Assembly (NCBI GenBank): GCA_043758205.1
Contig: JAYVNY010000217.1
Location: forward strand, 1-23,270
Direction of reading: 5' to 3'
Source: JANNGC01 sp043758205
GTDB lineage: Bacteria > Verrucomicrobiota > Verrucomicrobiia > Limisphaerales > SIBH01
Length of the DNA: 23,270 bases
Shown here in pieces: positions 7,773-16,045 of this stretch. The notes beneath the pieces were generated by a model. It did no database searches, was not told where the DNA came from, and was given only the letters and a program-made list of their open reading frames with translations. Every line of letters starts with the position of its first letter. Positions within the stretch are counted from its first letter, which is position 1. The position numbers and the translations under genes are program-made.

Positions 7773-7940
7773 TTAACCCGAATTCCGAAATCCGAATTCC
7801 GAAATCCGAAGGCCGAAACGGGCCGGCCTCTCGCGCTCGAAAAGATACGGTCTGGCCCGTTGCGCCGCACGAGCCTTTCGGGCTTCGGGCTTCGGATTTC
7901 TTTCGGACCTCGGATTTCGCAACTCGGATTTCGGGTTTAA
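7773..7940. repeat. Large imperfect inverted repeat of TTCGGATTTCGG type between convergent genes
   Basis: The left arm (about 7773-7823) is built from repeated AATTCCGAAATCCG units and ends ACGGGCC. The right arm (about 7854-7940) begins GGCCCGT and continues with TTCGGGCTTCGG, TCGGATTTC and CGGATTTCGGGTTTAA units, roughly the complement. The outer ends TTAACCCGAA and TTCGGGTTTAA match each other. Transcribed, it would fold into a long branched hairpin. It sits between the sulfatase stop and the stop of the opposing gene, whose TAA lies inside the right arm, so it may end transcription from both sides. Repeats of this wording recur between genes in PVC bacteria as I recall, but the copy number in this genome is unknown. 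Confidence 0.75.
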
Positions 7941-8656
7941 CTGATCAACAACAGCCGGGCCGGGTCACCGGGCCGTTGCTCGGGCGCGCGGTGCAGGCAG
8001 GGCGGCACAGGGCAGCCGGGATATTCCACCGCGATGCGCCACAAGTTGCCCACGCCGAAGGAAAACGGCTGCGCTCCCGGTTCCAGCGCGTAGTGCAGAT
8101 CGTAGCAATGTTCGCGCAAGTACTCGGTGAAGTCGTCGTCGTCCGCGCCGCCGAATTGTTCGAGGAGTTTCGCGCGCGTGCCGGGCCGGTCCACATGCCG
8201 CCGCGCCTCCTCGTTGCTCACGGCTTCGGAAGCCGCGCCGTGGTAGGTGCAGAGATACGTGTCGGCCTCCACCGGCGCGCGGTCGGCGTGAAAGGAATAG
8301 ACATCCGTGCGCACCACCTCCGACGCGTCATCGCGGGGATAGCCCTGAATGCAATCCAGCACCGGAGCCAAACCGTGCGCGCGGAGCAGCCGCTGATCTT
8401 CCAGGAGAATGTCCACCGCGACCCGGCCGGCGTCGCTGAGGGGCAGGGCGTTGAGCAGAGCATCGTCCAGCGTCATCATCTCCTCGCGTACGTCGAGCCG
8501 TTCCACCACTTCGCGGAAATCCCCCGGCAAGGTGCGCGCCCAGCACAGCGCGTTGACACCATCGGCGAAAGGTGTCGCGACCAGTTCCGCGAAACTGTTC
8601 ACCACCTTGACGCGGGCGTAACCGGGCGGCGGGAGGTATGAAGCCATGGGTGGCAT
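7937..8656 (-). CDS. Unknown protein, possibly DUF1826-like or dioxygenase-like, coupled to VapC
   Basis: A 239-residue soluble protein with no signal peptide. I do not recognise it firmly. A SFHADRAP segment (H123, D125) followed by TYLCTYHG, a late PCLHRAPE (H222) and a terminal ARLLLI (R234) resemble both DUF1826 proteins and the HxD...H...R arrangement of Fe(II)/2-oxoglutarate dioxygenases; this is pattern reading only. The chosen start is the ATG at 8654-8656, whose A is also the last base of the VapC stop codon (TGATG, 1 nt overlap); TTG and GTG codons just upstream would add two residues. The overlap makes it the third gene of the Phd/VapC operon. Its stop lies within the downstream inverted repeat. 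Confidence 0.8.
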   Translation of the reverse strand: MPPMASYLPPPGYARVKVVNSFAELVATPFADGVNALCWARTLPGDFREVVERLDVREEMMTLDDALLNALPLSDAGRVAVDILLEDQRLLRAHGLAPVLDCIQGYPRDDASEVVRTDVYSFHADRAPVEADTYLCTYHGAASEAVSNEEARRHVDRPGTRAKLLEQFGGADDDDFTEYLREHCYDLHYALEPGAQPFSFGVGNLWRIAVEYPGCPVPPCLHRAPEQRPGDPARLLLIS

Positions 8657-9042
8657 CACCAAACCGCGCGGACACCGTAGAGCGGGAAGGCTTCGTCGGG
8701 CGACACAATGGCCAAATCGTGCATCAGCGCCTGCGCGAGGATGGCGCGGTCGAATGGATCTTTATGATGGGCCGGCAGCTCGCTGGCGCGCAACAGGGTC
8801 TCGGCGGTCAGTGGCAGTTCGACGAGCCCCCATTTCCCAATTTGTTCAACCCACCAGGAACGCGGCAGGGCGGGCAGGGTCAGTTTGCCGGCCCCGTGCT
8901 TGAGGGTGATTTCCCAGAGGCTCGCATGGCTGATGTGCAGGACGGATTCGGAATTGTTGATGGCATCAGTTGCGATCCGGCTCAAGCAGGTCGGTTCGCC
9001 CGCCAGCCAGATGAGCGTGCAAGAATCCAACAGCAGATTCAC
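8656..9042 (-). CDS. PIN-domain (VapC-type) toxin
   Basis: A 128-residue PIN-domain ribonuclease. The acidic metal-binding residues are placed as in the family: D6 in LLLDSCTLIW, E44 in ASLWEIT, D95/D98 in KDPFDRAILAQA, and D116 near the end in VSPDEAF. Such toxins cleave RNA (often tRNA or rRNA) with Mg and are held inactive by the cognate antitoxin. Its ATG overlaps the antitoxin stop by 4 nt (ATGA), and its own stop shares one base with the start of the next gene. All catalytic residues are present, so the toxin looks intact. Confidence 0.92.
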   Translation of the reverse strand: MNLLLDSCTLIWLAGEPTCLSRIATDAINNSESVLHISHASLWEITLKHGAGKLTLPALPRSWWVEQIGKWGLVELPLTAETLLRASELPAHHKDPFDRAILAQALMHDLAIVSPDEAFPLYGVRAVW

Positions 9043-9281
9043 AGCAAGCCCAATTCTTTCAGTCCCGTCTCATCCAACGCAGCGAAGGAGGCGGCGTTCC
9101 ATTGCACGGGAGCCGAGGTCCTCTCGCCGACTTTGGGACGGGCGGCGGCGCGGGGTGCGGGAAGCGGGATGATTTTTGCGAACACCGTGGCACCGTCGCG
9201 CAGGAAAATTTCCTCGCCGCCTTTGACCTGGCGCATGAGTTGGGGGAAATGGCTTTCGGCGTAATCCAGCGTCGCTTCCAT
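9039..9281 (-). CDS. Phd/YefM-type antitoxin
   Basis: An 80-residue protein. Its first half (LDYAESHFPQLMRQV then GGEEIFLRDGATVFAKIIP) is the Phd/YefM fold, which dimerises, binds DNA at its own promoter and uses its C-terminal half to wrap the toxin. The C-terminal part is Ala/Pro-rich and ends in a short helix (AALDETGLKELGLL), plausible as the toxin-binding segment. It is the first gene of the operon, directly upstream of the PIN toxin with a 4 nt overlap. The start is the ATG at 9279-9281, facing the haem-binding protein gene across a 118 bp divergent region. Confidence 0.9.
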   Translation of the reverse strand: MEATLDYAESHFPQLMRQVKGGEEIFLRDGATVFAKIIPLPAPRAAARPKVGERTSAPVQWNAASFAALDETGLKELGLL

Positions 9282-9325
9282 CCGCGAACCTTGCCATCGG
9301 CCCTCACAGCGTCAAGGACGCAGGC

Positions 9326-9340
9326 TGGCCGTTTCGGCCA
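9326..9340. promoter_or_regulatory. Small palindrome in the Phd/haem-protein divergent region
   Basis: TGGCCG-TTT-CGGCCA is a perfect 6-bp inverted repeat with a 3-nt centre. It lies 45 bp upstream of the Phd antitoxin start and 60 bp upstream of the haem-binding protein start. An operator for the autoregulating antitoxin is possible from position; no experimental or comparative support is visible, and a GC-rich hairpin of this size can occur by chance. Confidence 0.25.
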
Positions 9341-9399
9341 ACGCAACCGGGCTGACTGCGGGCTTTTCAACGCGCCTGGTGGTTCGGCAGACTGCCCGC

Positions 9400-12300
9400 A
9401 TGTTCACACGATTGCTCGGTCTCACGACCGCATTGGTTTTGGCGGCAGGTTTGGCGGCGCAGGAAAAGCCTGACAACTCACCGCACGCCCCGAAGGCGCT
9501 GCCGCCGGACGCCACGTCCGCGCGTCCGCAAAGGGTGGCCCCGCCGCAGAGCGGCGAGCGCATCGTCTTCCTCGGCAACGGACTGGCGGAGCGCGATGTG
9601 TATTACAGCCGCATGGAGACGGAGCTGCACCTGCGCTATCCGGCGGAGCAACTGGTGGTGCGGAACATGGGGCGACCGGGCGACACGCCGGGGTTTCGTC
9701 CGCATCCGGCGCGCAAGTCGCAGTGGGCGTTTCCCGGCGCGGAGAAATTTCATCCCGAGTTTGCGCAGCACAACGGCATCGGCTTTTACCCCACGCCGGA
9801 TCAGTGGCTCACGTTCCTGGGCGCGGACACCATCGTGGCGTTCTTCGGGTTCAACGAGTCGTTCGACGGGCCGGAGCGCGTGGCGAATTACGAGGCGGAG
9901 CTGGAGGCGTTCGTGAAGCACACGTTGAGCAAAGCGTACAACAGCAATGCCGCGCCGCGCCTGGTGCTGGTGTCGCCGATTGCCTTTGAAGATTTGTCGG
10001 CCAAGCGTGATTTGCCGAACGGCAAGAATGAGAACGCCAACCTCGCGCTCTACACGGCGGCGATGGAGAAGGTGGCGCAGCGCAACGGGCTGACCTTCGT
10101 TGATCTGTTTCATCCCACGCTGGCGAGCTACGCGAAGCGTTCGCAGCCACTGACCATCAACGGCTTCGCACCGACGGAAGCGGGCTACACGGAGTTGGGC
10201 GGGTTGCTCGCAGACGGAATGTTCGGCAAACAGAAGCATCAATCGAAAGCCGCCCCCGCGCTCGTCCACGCGGCAGTGAAGGAAAAAGATTTCTTCTGGA
10301 ACAACGATTACAACCTGGTGAACGGCGTCCACACCCACGGCCAGCGTTACGCGCCCTACGGCCCGCAGAATTATCCTGACGAGATCGCGAAGACGCGCGA
10401 GCTGATGGCGATTCGTGAGGCGCGGCTCCACGAAGTCGCGAAGGGCACCACGAAGAGTCTCGCCGTGGATGACTCGAAGACGCGTGCGCTGCCGCCGGTG
10501 CCGACGAATTTCAAACGGCCCATCGAGTATCTCGACGGTCAGAAAGCCATCGAGAAGATCACCATGATGAAGGGCTACAAGGTCGAGCTGTTCGCTTCGG
10601 AGAAGGAATTTCCCGACATGAAGAATCCGGTGCAGATGTCGTTCGACGCGAAGGGCCGGCTCTGGGTCGCGGTGATGCCGGCCTATCCGCATTACAAGCC
10701 GGGCGACGAGCGGCCCGACGACAAGCTGCTCATCCTCGAAGACACCGACGGCGACGGGCGCGCGGACAAGCAGACGATTTTCGCGCGCGGCTTGCATCTG
10801 CCCATCGGCTTCGAACTCGCACCCGAGGGAGTTTATCTTTCGCAGGAGCCGAATCTCTGCCTGCTCGTGGATGACGATCACGACGATCACGCCGACCGCA
10901 TGGAAATTCTCATGCACGGCTTCGACACGCACGACACGCATCACGCCATCTCGGCGTATTGCGCGGACGCGAGCGGGGCGTTCTATCTGCTCGAAGGCCG
11001 CTTCCTGCACAGCCAGGTGGAGACGCCGTATGGCCCGCAGCGTTGCAACGACGGCGGCGCGTGGCGCTTCGATCCGAAGAGCTTCCGTCTCGAACGCCAC
11101 AACCAGGTGGATGTGAACAATCCGTGGGGCTACTCGTTCGATTATTGGGAACAGGATTATCTGAGCGACGCGTCGAGCGGGGAGAACTTCTGGTCGTTGC
11201 CCATTTCCGCGAAGATGCCCTACGGCGTGGAGATCAAGAAGGTGGGCGAGTTCGCGCCCAAGCGTTCGCGGCCCACGTCCGGCGCGGAGTTTGTTTCCTC
11301 GCGGCATTTTCCCGACGAGGCGCAGGGCAATTTCATGATCTGCAACAGCATCGGCTTCCTCGGCATCAGCTATCACAACGTCTGGGAAGACGGCTCCGGT
11401 TTCTCCGGCAAGGCGGCGGGCGATTTGCTCTCGTCAAGCGATCCGAACTTTCGTCCCGTGGATTTGGAGTTCGCGCCGGACGGCTCGCTCTACTTTGTTG
11501 ACTGGCACAACGCGCTCATCGGCCACATGCAGCACAACGCGCGCGACCCGAACCGCGACCACGATCACGGACGCATCTATCGCATCACCTATCCGGGCCG
11601 TCCGCTCTTGAAGCCGGCGAAAGTCGCGGGCGCGAGTGTCCCGGAATTGTTGGAGAACTTGAAGCTGCCCGAATACCGCACGCGCTACCGCACGCGGCGT
11701 GAACTGCGCGGACACCCGGCCAGCGAAGTGATTCCCGCCGTGAAGGCGTGGGCTGCAAAGCTCGACAAAACGGATCCGAAGTACGAGCACCATCTCTGCG
11801 AAGCGCTCTGGGCGACGTGGGCGCAGAACAAGCCGGACGCCGGATTGCTCAAGCGCTGCCTCTACGCCAACGCGCCGCAAGCCCGCGCCGCCGCCGTGCA
11901 TGTGTTGCGCTACACCGCGCACCAGATTCCGAACTCCACCGACCTGTTCCTGCAAGCCGCCCGCGACGCGCATGGTCGCGTCCGCCTCGAAGCCATTGTC
12001 GCCGCCTCGTGGCTCGACAATGCGGACGGTGCCCGCATCGTGCTCGAAGCGATGAAGCTGCCCTTCGACAAATGGATGGGGCCGGTGACCAAACAGATTC
12101 TGGAAGGCACGCTCAAGGACGACGTGGCCGCGCTCCAGAAGATCTCGGGCTTTTCGCTCAACAACAATCCGAACGCCCAAGCCTGGCTGGCCGGCACCTT
12201 CAAATTCGCCGCCGCACCGAAGACCGAGGAGGAAAAATCCTTCGGCCCCACGCGCGCACTGACGGGCGATGATTTGAAATCCTATCAACTGGGCCGCTCC

Positions 12301-12735
12301 GTTTTCCTGCGCGACGCGCACTGCGGCACCTGCCACCAGCCGAACGGGCAGGGGATGCCCGCCATGTATCCCACGCTCGCTGGCAGCGACTGGCTCAAGA
12401 CCGACGAGCGCCTGATCAAGATCGTGCTGAAAGGCCTGTGGGGTCCGATGGAAATCAACGGCCAAAAATTTGATCCGACCAAGGGCGTGCCGCCCATGCC
12501 CGGCTTCGGCGGTTTCCTGAGTGATGAGGAAGTGGCCGGCACGATCAATTACGTGCGCCAGTCCTTTGGCAACGATCTCCCGCTCGTCACTGCGGCACAG
12601 GTCGCGAAGGTTCGTGCCGCCACGAAAGACCGCGTGGACTTCTACATGGTCGAGGACATCATGAAAGAGCACCCGCTGCCCGGCTGGGAGAAGTGGGAGA
12701 AGATGGCCAAGCCCGCGAAGTCGGAATACGAGTAG
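9400..12735 (+). CDS. Secreted SGNH-like / PVC-type haem-binding protein with HEAT-like region and cytochrome c domain
   Basis: A 1111-residue exported protein. A signal peptide (MFTRLLGLTTALVLAAGLAAQ) is followed by an SGNH-hydrolase-like domain at about 50-275, then a beta-propeller dehydrogenase-like region typical of PVC-type CxxCH proteins (about 375-725, with the aspartate-rich DTDGDGRADK and VDDDHDDHADR strands), an alpha-helical HEAT-like stretch (about 740-910), and a cytochrome c domain. The haem attachment site is CGTCH (C975, C978, H979), with Met1033 in VPPMPGF the probable axial ligand. The SGNH part lacks the catalytic serine (GNG at the GDS position) and has Ala where the histidine is expected (NGFAPTEAGY). 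An upstream GTG extends the frame to 9379, but the ATG at 9400 begins a proper signal peptide. These proteins are numerous in Planctomycetes and Verrucomicrobia; their role, probably periplasmic oxidation of sugars or related compounds, is unproven. Confidence 0.92.
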   Translation: MFTRLLGLTTALVLAAGLAAQEKPDNSPHAPKALPPDATSARPQRVAPPQSGERIVFLGNGLAERDVYYSRMETELHLRYPAEQLVVRNMGRPGDTPGFRPHPARKSQWAFPGAEKFHPEFAQHNGIGFYPTPDQWLTFLGADTIVAFFGFNESFDGPERVANYEAELEAFVKHTLSKAYNSNAAPRLVLVSPIAFEDLSAKRDLPNGKNENANLALYTAAMEKVAQRNGLTFVDLFHPTLASYAKRSQPLTINGFAPTEAGYTELGGLLADGMFGKQKHQSKAAPALVHAAVKEKDFFWNNDYNLVNGVHTHGQRYAPYGPQNYPDEIAKTRELMAIREARLHEVAKGTTKSLAVDDSKTRALPPVPTNFKRPIEYLDGQKAIEKITMMKGYKVELFASEKEFPDMKNPVQMSFDAKGRLWVAVMPAYPHYKPGDERPDDKLLILEDTDGDGRADKQTIFARGLHLPIGFELAPEGVYLSQEPNLCLLVDDDHDDHADRMEILMHGFDTHDTHHAISAYCADASGAFYLLEGRFLHSQVETPYGPQRCNDGGAWRFDPKSFRLERHNQVDVNNPWGYSFDYWEQDYLSDASSGENFWSLPISAKMPYGVEIKKVGEFAPKRSRPTSGAEFVSSRHFPDEAQGNFMICNSIGFLGISYHNVWEDGSGFSGKAAGDLLSSSDPNFRPVDLEFAPDGSLYFVDWHNALIGHMQHNARDPNRDHDHGRIYRITYPGRPLLKPAKVAGASVPELLENLKLPEYRTRYRTRRELRGHPASEVIPAVKAWAAKLDKTDPKYEHHLCEALWATWAQNKPDAGLLKRCLYANAPQARAAAVHVLRYTAHQIPNSTDLFLQAARDAHGRVRLEAIVAASWLDNADGARIVLEAMKLPFDKWMGPVTKQILEGTLKDDVAALQKISGFSLNNNPNAQAWLAGTFKFAAAPKTEEEKSFGPTRALTGDDLKSYQLGRSVFLRDAHCGTCHQPNGQGMPAMYPTLAGSDWLKTDERLIKIVLKGLWGPMEINGQKFDPTKGVPPMPGFGGFLSDEEVAGTINYVRQSFGNDLPLVTAAQVAKVRAATKDRVDFYMVEDIMKEHPLPGWEKWEKMAKPAKSEYE

Positions 12736-12748
12736 AAGAGTCGGGCGA

Positions 12749-12769
12749 GTGGCCGCGCGTTGCGGTCAC
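12749..12769. terminator. Possible hairpin terminator between convergent genes
   Basis: GTGGCCGC-GCGTT-GCGGTCAC can pair as an 8-bp stem (one G-T) with a 5-nt loop. It lies in the 54-bp gap between the haem-binding protein stop and the alcohol dehydrogenase stop, so it could serve both strands. No run of T follows on either side, so intrinsic termination is uncertain. Confidence 0.35.
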
Positions 12770-12789
12770 CAGTGCGCCGGGGTGAGGTG

Positions 12790-13815
12790 TCACACTTTCA
12801 CGACCGCCTTGATCACGCCCGTCTCCGGCAACGTCCACTTCGGGAACACGTCGATCATTTCATCGAACGCGGCGTGGTGCGTGATCCACGGCTGTGTGTC
12901 GATCTGGCCGTCCTCAATCAATTTGATGATGCGCGTGAAGTCGCCGGGCAGCGCGTTGCGGCTGGCGCGGAGGTCCAGCTCGCGGCGATGCAGCGCGGGC
13001 GCGTGGGGAATCGTGATGTCGTGCTGCGTGATGCCCACGTAAACCAGTCGTCCCTTGAACGCGCAGTAATTCAGCGCCTGCGCCATGGACTTGTTGCTGC
13101 CCGTGGCGTCCACGACCACATCGGCGAGCTGACCGTTCGTGAGTTCCGTCAGCCTCTTCAATTCCTCACCGTCGCCCTTGGTCAAAATCGTATCGGGCAC
13201 GCGCAGCTTCTCGCGCACGAAGGCGAGGCGCTGTTCGTTCATATCCATGACGATGGTCTTCGCGCCGGACAGCCGCGCGAACTCGATGACCGACAACCCA
13301 ATCGGCCCCGCGCCGATGACCAGCACATGCTCGCTGGCCTTCGGCTCACCGCGATTCACCGCGTGGCAGCCGATGGCGAGCGTCTCGACGAGCGCGAGTT
13401 GTTCATACGAAAGCTTGCTGGACACATGCAGCTTGCGCGCGGGGAGAACGATGCGTTCGCACATCCCGCCGTCGCACATCACGCCGAGCGTCTGGTTCGT
13501 CTCGCAACAATTCGTGTGGCCGCGCCGACACGAGTAGCAGTGGCCGCAATTGAGGTACGGCTCGACCGAACTACGGTCGCCCGGCTGCACATTCGTCACG
13601 CCCGCGCCGACGGCGAGGACTTCCACGCCCAGTTCGTGACCGGGAATGCGGGGGTAGCTGAAGAACGGCATCTTGCCGAGATAGCCGGAAATGTCCGTGC
13701 CACAAATGCCGATGCGATGTACGCGCAACAACGCTTCGCCCGCGCCGGGCTGCGCCGCCTCGGCGACTTCGATGCGGCGAAATTGTTTCGGTTGTTCGAG
13801 CTGGATGGCTTTCAT
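12790..13815 (-). CDS. Zinc-dependent alcohol/polyol dehydrogenase (MDR superfamily)
   Basis: A 341-residue cytoplasmic NAD(P)-dependent dehydrogenase. The catalytic zinc site is C38 with H60-E61 in the GHE motif. The structural zinc cysteines lie in NCGHCYSCRRGHTNCC (C90, C93, C96 and C103 or C104). The Rossmann nucleotide site is VLVIGAGPIG at about 163-172. It resembles the threonine/sorbitol/galactitol-phosphate dehydrogenase branch and so probably oxidises a secondary alcohol of a sugar or polyol; the exact substrate cannot be told. It starts 12 bp after the ParE toxin stop on the same strand, so it probably receives transcription from the toxin-antitoxin promoter or from the PhoD operon further upstream. 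Confidence 0.92.
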   Translation of the reverse strand: MKAIQLEQPKQFRRIEVAEAAQPGAGEALLRVHRIGICGTDISGYLGKMPFFSYPRIPGHELGVEVLAVGAGVTNVQPGDRSSVEPYLNCGHCYSCRRGHTNCCETNQTLGVMCDGGMCERIVLPARKLHVSSKLSYEQLALVETLAIGCHAVNRGEPKASEHVLVIGAGPIGLSVIEFARLSGAKTIVMDMNEQRLAFVREKLRVPDTILTKGDGEELKRLTELTNGQLADVVVDATGSNKSMAQALNYCAFKGRLVYVGITQHDITIPHAPALHRRELDLRASRNALPGDFTRIIKLIEDGQIDTQPWITHHAAFDEMIDVFPKWTLPETGVIKAVVKV

Positions 13816-13827
13816 GTAAAGAGTTGT

Positions 13828-14163
13828 TCAGTCATCAGCAGTTGGCTCCTGCAAACGCCGGGACAAGTCGCGCGCGCCGTGCATCAAGCGCCAAACCTCG
13901 ATGTGTTCTGTTCCAATGCGGTAGAAAACGAGAATGCGACGAAAGGGTGGATCGACCCGGAAGGCTCTCAAGTCTTGCAAGTCGGAATGACGAAGCCGAC
14001 ACGGATTTCCAAGGTCAGGCAAATTGGAAATCCGCTCTAACGCGCTCTCCATCGCGGCCTGAAAACGCCACGCGACCTCTTCGCCAGCTTCCCGGACATA
14101 CCAGGCAAAATATTTCTCGAAATCGGCTCGGAACTGGTCGGCCTTGTTGACTCTCAAAGGCAT
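13828..14163 (-). CDS. ParE/RelE-superfamily toxin
   Basis: A 111-residue basic protein of the RelE/ParE fold. An N-terminal helical pair (ADQFRADFEKYFAWYVREAG and RFQAAMESALERISNLPDLG) precedes the core strands FRVDPPFRRILVFYRI and HIEVWRLMHGARDL, a typical ParE-like ending. ParE toxins poison DNA gyrase, while RelE toxins cleave mRNA on ribosomes; the long helical pair and the absence of an obvious RelE catalytic set favour ParE-like. Its start overlaps the antitoxin stop by one base (TAATG). Length is normal and nothing looks broken. Confidence 0.88.
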   Translation of the reverse strand: MPLRVNKADQFRADFEKYFAWYVREAGEEVAWRFQAAMESALERISNLPDLGNPCRLRHSDLQDLRAFRVDPPFRRILVFYRIGTEHIEVWRLMHGARDLSRRLQEPTADD

Positions 14164-14432
14164 TACTTCCCCTTGGTGGCCCGGTGTTCGCGGATGATGC
14201 GCTCGCCTATGGCCCGCATTTCCGCAGACGAGTAAGGCGTGAACGGCCCTTTGGCCGCCTGCAAAAGCGCCGCTGCAAGTTCCGGCGAATCCAGTTCTGG
14301 ATCGAGCGTGCTGGCCGCAGACAGCGTGGCTTCTTTGTCGCCATCTTTAATGACAAAGATCTCGCCCTCGTTGACCTCGTCAATGAGGCGGGCCAATTGC
14401 CCTTGTGCTTCACCAACGCTGATTGTTTTCAT
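14163..14432 (-). CDS. Phd/YefM-type antitoxin paired with ParE-like toxin
   Basis: The 89-residue protein opens with MKTISVGEAQGQLARLIDEV and NEGEIFVIKDGDKEATL, the Phd/YefM DNA-binding and dimerisation half. The C-terminal half is helical and charged (SPELAAALLQAA, SSAEMRAIGERIIREHRATKGK), as expected for a toxin-wrapping tail. It lies directly upstream of the toxin with a one-base overlap. It begins 43 bp downstream of the PhoD phosphatase stop, and that gap must hold its own promoter if it has one. Confidence 0.88.
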   Translation of the reverse strand: MKTISVGEAQGQLARLIDEVNEGEIFVIKDGDKEATLSAASTLDPELDSPELAAALLQAAKGPFTPYSSAEMRAIGERIIREHRATKGK

Positions 14433-14475
14433 GAACGCAGCTTAATCCGTCCGTTCGTAAAAAACCAAGCGGCTG

Positions 14476-16044
14476 TTACGCATCAACCGGTTCCAGCCTC
14501 TGGCTGGATAATTTCTCCCCGTCACGGTTGCAATGCGTGACCTTGAGCGCCTTGGTCTTCCCATCAATCCGCACGGTGCTGAAGTATTGCTCCTTCGTGT
14601 ACGGCCCGCTCGACTTGCTGCCGCGCGGACGCGAGGCCCAGCGCAACTCGGGGCCGAAGGTGTTGTCCAGCCCGCCGGGCGCGAGGCTGATCGCGTGCAG
14701 CGGGCCGCTGATGAATTCCCAGAAACCATCGAAGTCCTGGAACTGCGCGCGCGCCGGATCGTAGTGGAGCGACGCAGCGTAATGCACGTCGGCGGTGAGC
14801 CAGATGACGTTGCGGATGCGCTGCTCTTTCATAAAGCGCAGCAAGTCGGCAATTTCCAGTTCGCGTCCGAGCGCGGGTCCGTTGCCGTTCGCGCCGTTCT
14901 CGTAGGTGGGTTTGCCGTCGGCATCCTTGCCATCGCCCACGATGACGCCGAGCGGCATGTCCGAGCAAATGACCTTCCACGTCGAACGCGATTTCAGGAG
15001 TGCATCCTTAAGCCAGTCGAGTTGGCGGCTGCCGAGAAACTCCGTCTCCGGTCCGCGCGTGGGCTGACGGTTCGCACTGTTCGCGGCGCGATACGTCCGC
15101 ATGTCGAGGAAGAACAACTCGCACAACGGCCCGCGCGGAATGGTGCGATACACCTTCGCGCGGTCGTTGCCGCGCAACGGCAGATACTCGAAGAACGCCT
15201 GCCGCGCGTGGGCGGCCAGGGTGTTCACGTCCTTCACTCGGTAACGCTTGTCCTCGAGCAGCATCTGGCCGGGATACCAGTTGTTCAGCACTTCGTGGTC
15301 ATCCCATTGCGCGAGAATGGGGACTTCGGAATTGAACCGGCGCACGTTCGCGTCGAGCAGGTTGTAACGATGGTTGCCACGAAATTCCGCGAGCGTCTCG
15401 GCGACTTTGGATTTCTCGGGCGTGGTCAGGTTCTTCCAAATTTTTCCGTCCGGCAGTTTCATCTCCGCTTCGATCACGCCATCGGCATAAATCGTGTCGC
15501 CGCTGTGGACGAAGAAATCCGGCCGCGCCAGCCGCATGGATTCGTAGGTCTTCAGTCCGCCGTATTCCTCGCTGATGCCATAGCCCTGCCCGCAAGTGTC
15601 GCCCGACCACGCGAAGAACACATCGCGCTCGTCGCGCGCGGCGGTCACGAACTGCCCGCTCACCGGCTCGCTGGCCGTGCCACCCGCGTCCTCGAACTGC
15701 ACGCGGTAGAAGATGCGTTCACCCGCCGGAAGACCGCGCAGTTCCAGCTTTGCAGTGAAGTCCACGTCCTCGCCCGTCCACGGCCCGCGCACGTGCCGCG
15801 CTTTCTGAAAGGATTCTGTCGTTGCCCACTCCACGAGCATCCGCGCGCGCCGGTTGGCGCGGCTCCAAATCACCGCCGAGTCGAAACTCACATCCCCGCT
15901 CGCGACGCCGTGGGCGATCTGCGGACGGCTCTCGATGATGGCGGGCGCGGCGCACGCTTCTTGCAGCCACGGCTCGGAGAGCGCGAGCGCGCTGCCGGTC
16001 TGGAGGAGTCGGGTGGTGAACTGGCGGCGATTGATCGGGTGCAT
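14476..16044 (-). CDS. PhoD-like alkaline phosphatase/phosphodiesterase, Tat-exported
   Basis: A 522-residue protein. The N-terminus MHPINRRQFTTRLLQTGSAL has a twin-arginine signal (RRQF), so it is probably exported folded by the Tat system. An N-terminal beta-sandwich domain (about 42-137, beginning IAHGVASGDVSFDSAVIWSRA) is typical of PhoD. Metallophosphatase motifs follow: WSGDTCG (D149, C151), HSGDTIYADG (D183, Y186), WDDHEVLNNW (D248, D249, H250) and TADVHYAASLHY near 409-420. PhoD enzymes use Fe and Ca to hydrolyse phosphomono- or diesters outside the cytoplasm. The frame extends upstream, but the ATG at 16042-16044 puts the Tat motif at the start and leaves a 1-nt gap after the aldo/keto reductase stop, so the two form an operon. 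Confidence 0.92.
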   Translation of the reverse strand: MHPINRRQFTTRLLQTGSALALSEPWLQEACAAPAIIESRPQIAHGVASGDVSFDSAVIWSRANRRARMLVEWATTESFQKARHVRGPWTGEDVDFTAKLELRGLPAGERIFYRVQFEDAGGTASEPVSGQFVTAARDERDVFFAWSGDTCGQGYGISEEYGGLKTYESMRLARPDFFVHSGDTIYADGVIEAEMKLPDGKIWKNLTTPEKSKVAETLAEFRGNHRYNLLDANVRRFNSEVPILAQWDDHEVLNNWYPGQMLLEDKRYRVKDVNTLAAHARQAFFEYLPLRGNDRAKVYRTIPRGPLCELFFLDMRTYRAANSANRQPTRGPETEFLGSRQLDWLKDALLKSRSTWKVICSDMPLGVIVGDGKDADGKPTYENGANGNGPALGRELEIADLLRFMKEQRIRNVIWLTADVHYAASLHYDPARAQFQDFDGFWEFISGPLHAISLAPGGLDNTFGPELRWASRPRGSKSSGPYTKEQYFSTVRIDGKTKALKVTHCNRDGEKLSSQRLEPVDA

Positions 16045-16045
16045 A

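Noticed and set aside
7773..7940. CRISPR-like array from the repeated CCGAAATCCGAA units
   Set aside because: The units are adjoining, vary in length, have no spacers and form an inverted repeat; no cas gene is near.
9478..11376. A 632-codon minus-strand frame opposite the haem-binding protein
   Set aside because: It is a shadow of a GC-rich gene with composition dominated by Arg/Leu/Val/His and no domain.
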